Shown: piece by piece, positions 6,368-6,760 of the stretch
Layout: every line of letters begins with the position of its first letter
How positions within the stretch are numbered: the first letter of the stretch is position 1
DNA from: DASVHS01 sp036001325
Lineage (GTDB): Bacteria; Acidobacteriota; Thermoanaerobaculia; Gp7-AA8
DNA length: 6,760 bases
Direction of reading: 5' to 3'
Assembly (NCBI GenBank): GCA_036001325.1
Contig: DASYUK010000134.1
Coordinates: forward strand, 1-6,760
Program-made: the position numbers and the translations under genes
Notes under the pieces: generated by a model
Told to the model about the DNA's origin: nothing
The model's input: the letters and a program-made list of their open reading frames with translations, nothing else
Database searches by the model: none

Positions 6368-6760
6368 TCACACCAAGCGAATGACGCCCCCGTCGTTGAG
6401 GATGAAGATGTTCTCCGGCTTGAGATCGCGGTGGACGATGCCCTTCTCATGGGCGGCCGCCAGCCTATTGGCGATCTGTAATACGTAATCCGCAGTTTTC
6501 TTGAGCGAGAGGCGTCTCGTGAGCTGCTCGCGCAGCGTCGCTCCTTCGAGCAGCTCGAAGACGATGTAGGGCATGCCGTCGTGGATGCCGACGTCGAACA
6601 CGACGAGCACGTTCGGATGATTGAGCAGTCCGGCGGACATCGCCTCCTGCTCGAATCGCCGGGTGCGATCGGGATCGCCGGCGAGCGCGGCGGGAAGAAT
6701 CTTCAGCGCGGCGTCGCGCTTGATCCGCGTGTCGTGCACGCGATAGACCTCACCCATCCC
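6368..6760 (-). pseudogene. Truncated duplicate of the Ser/Thr kinase gene (5' part, cut by the window edge)
   Basis: The minus frame enters from the window edge at the glycine before MGEVYRVHD and follows the intact kinase for 123 residues from that methionine. There are only three changes: Ser to Phe in YIVSELL, Thr to Ala in LEGTTL, and Gly to Arg in IANGLAA. It keeps the ATP lysine and HRDLKPEN, but homology ends right after ILNDG. Six foreign codons (GVIRLV) then lead to TGA at 6368-6370. The DFG, activation loop, whole C-lobe and propeller are missing, so the product cannot be an active kinase. Most substitutions against the intact copy are silent, and the reading frame up to the break is undamaged, so the copy is recent or was exchanged recently. 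The true start lies beyond the window, about 21 codons upstream if it matches the intact gene. Confidence 0.88.
6390..6760 (-). repeat. Direct repeat copy B (truncated kinase copy)
   Basis: Partner of 2171-2541, same orientation, about 97% identical without gaps. Its inner boundary at 6389/6390 is a sharp junction with unrelated leader DNA. Its outer boundary lies beyond the window. The two copies bracket the two-gene cassette. Confidence 0.95.

Larger units (their letters stand above)
6130..6389 (-). promoter_or_regulatory. Leader/intergenic region of the two-gene cassette
   Basis: About 260 bp separate the kinase fragment from the first cassette gene, and the cassette promoter should lie here. 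I see no strong sigma70 -35/-10 pair. Visible structure: an inverted repeat GGTTGT-9 nt-ACAACC at 6329-6349; a repeated GAATGAC at 6354-6360 and 6379-6385, next to the end of kinase homology; and, on the minus strand, CCTCCTTAAA (6231-6240), whose CTCCTT could pair with the AAGGAG of the ribosome binding site about 90 nt downstream. No credible gene is seen in either strand. Confidence 0.4.

Noticed and set aside
6130..6389. An insertion sequence or integrase remnant between the kinase fragment and the cassette
   Set aside because: No transposase-like frame, no matched terminal inverted repeats and no target duplication could be found in this stretch.

Overview
The window looks like a GC-rich, soil-type bacterial chromosome, most likely Acidobacteriota. 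This rests mainly on the intact gene at 109-2601. It encodes a Hanks-type Ser/Thr kinase fused to a long PD40/TolB-like beta-propeller, an architecture greatly expanded in that phylum. The assignment is inference from architecture and composition; there is no rRNA or marker gene here.

All supported genes lie on the minus strand, so in transcription order the window reads from right to left. (1) 6368-6760 is a kinase gene fragment. It is cut by the window edge at its 5' side and breaks off inside the catalytic loop, before the DFG motif. It is about 97% identical in DNA to the intact kinase gene downstream. (2) 6130-6389 is about 260 bp of leader/intergenic DNA with a strong Shine-Dalgarno at its end. 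(3) 4249-6129 encodes a 626-residue protein of a family I do not recognise. (4) 2808-4238 starts 10 bp after that stop and encodes a 476-residue M15-family (VanY / L-Ala-D-Glu peptidase-like) zinc peptidase. An unusually long helical insertion separates its second and third zinc ligands. (5) 2602-2807 is a short intergenic stretch. (6) 109-2601 is the intact kinase. (7) 1-108 is its 3' flank.

The main point is the layout. A tight two-gene cassette (unknown protein plus signal-less M15 peptidase), lower in GC than the kinase in the stretches I counted, sits between two direct copies of the same kinase gene. One copy is whole and one is truncated. This fits insertion of the cassette with partial duplication of the kinase gene, for example a single-crossover event, though a local duplication could also explain it. 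The two cassette proteins are probably co-translated and may act together. A cell-wall hydrolase without a secretion signal is reminiscent of phage endolysins or lytic/delivery modules, but the partner's function cannot be read from sequence alone.

No tRNA, rRNA, CRISPR array, transposase or integrase gene was seen.
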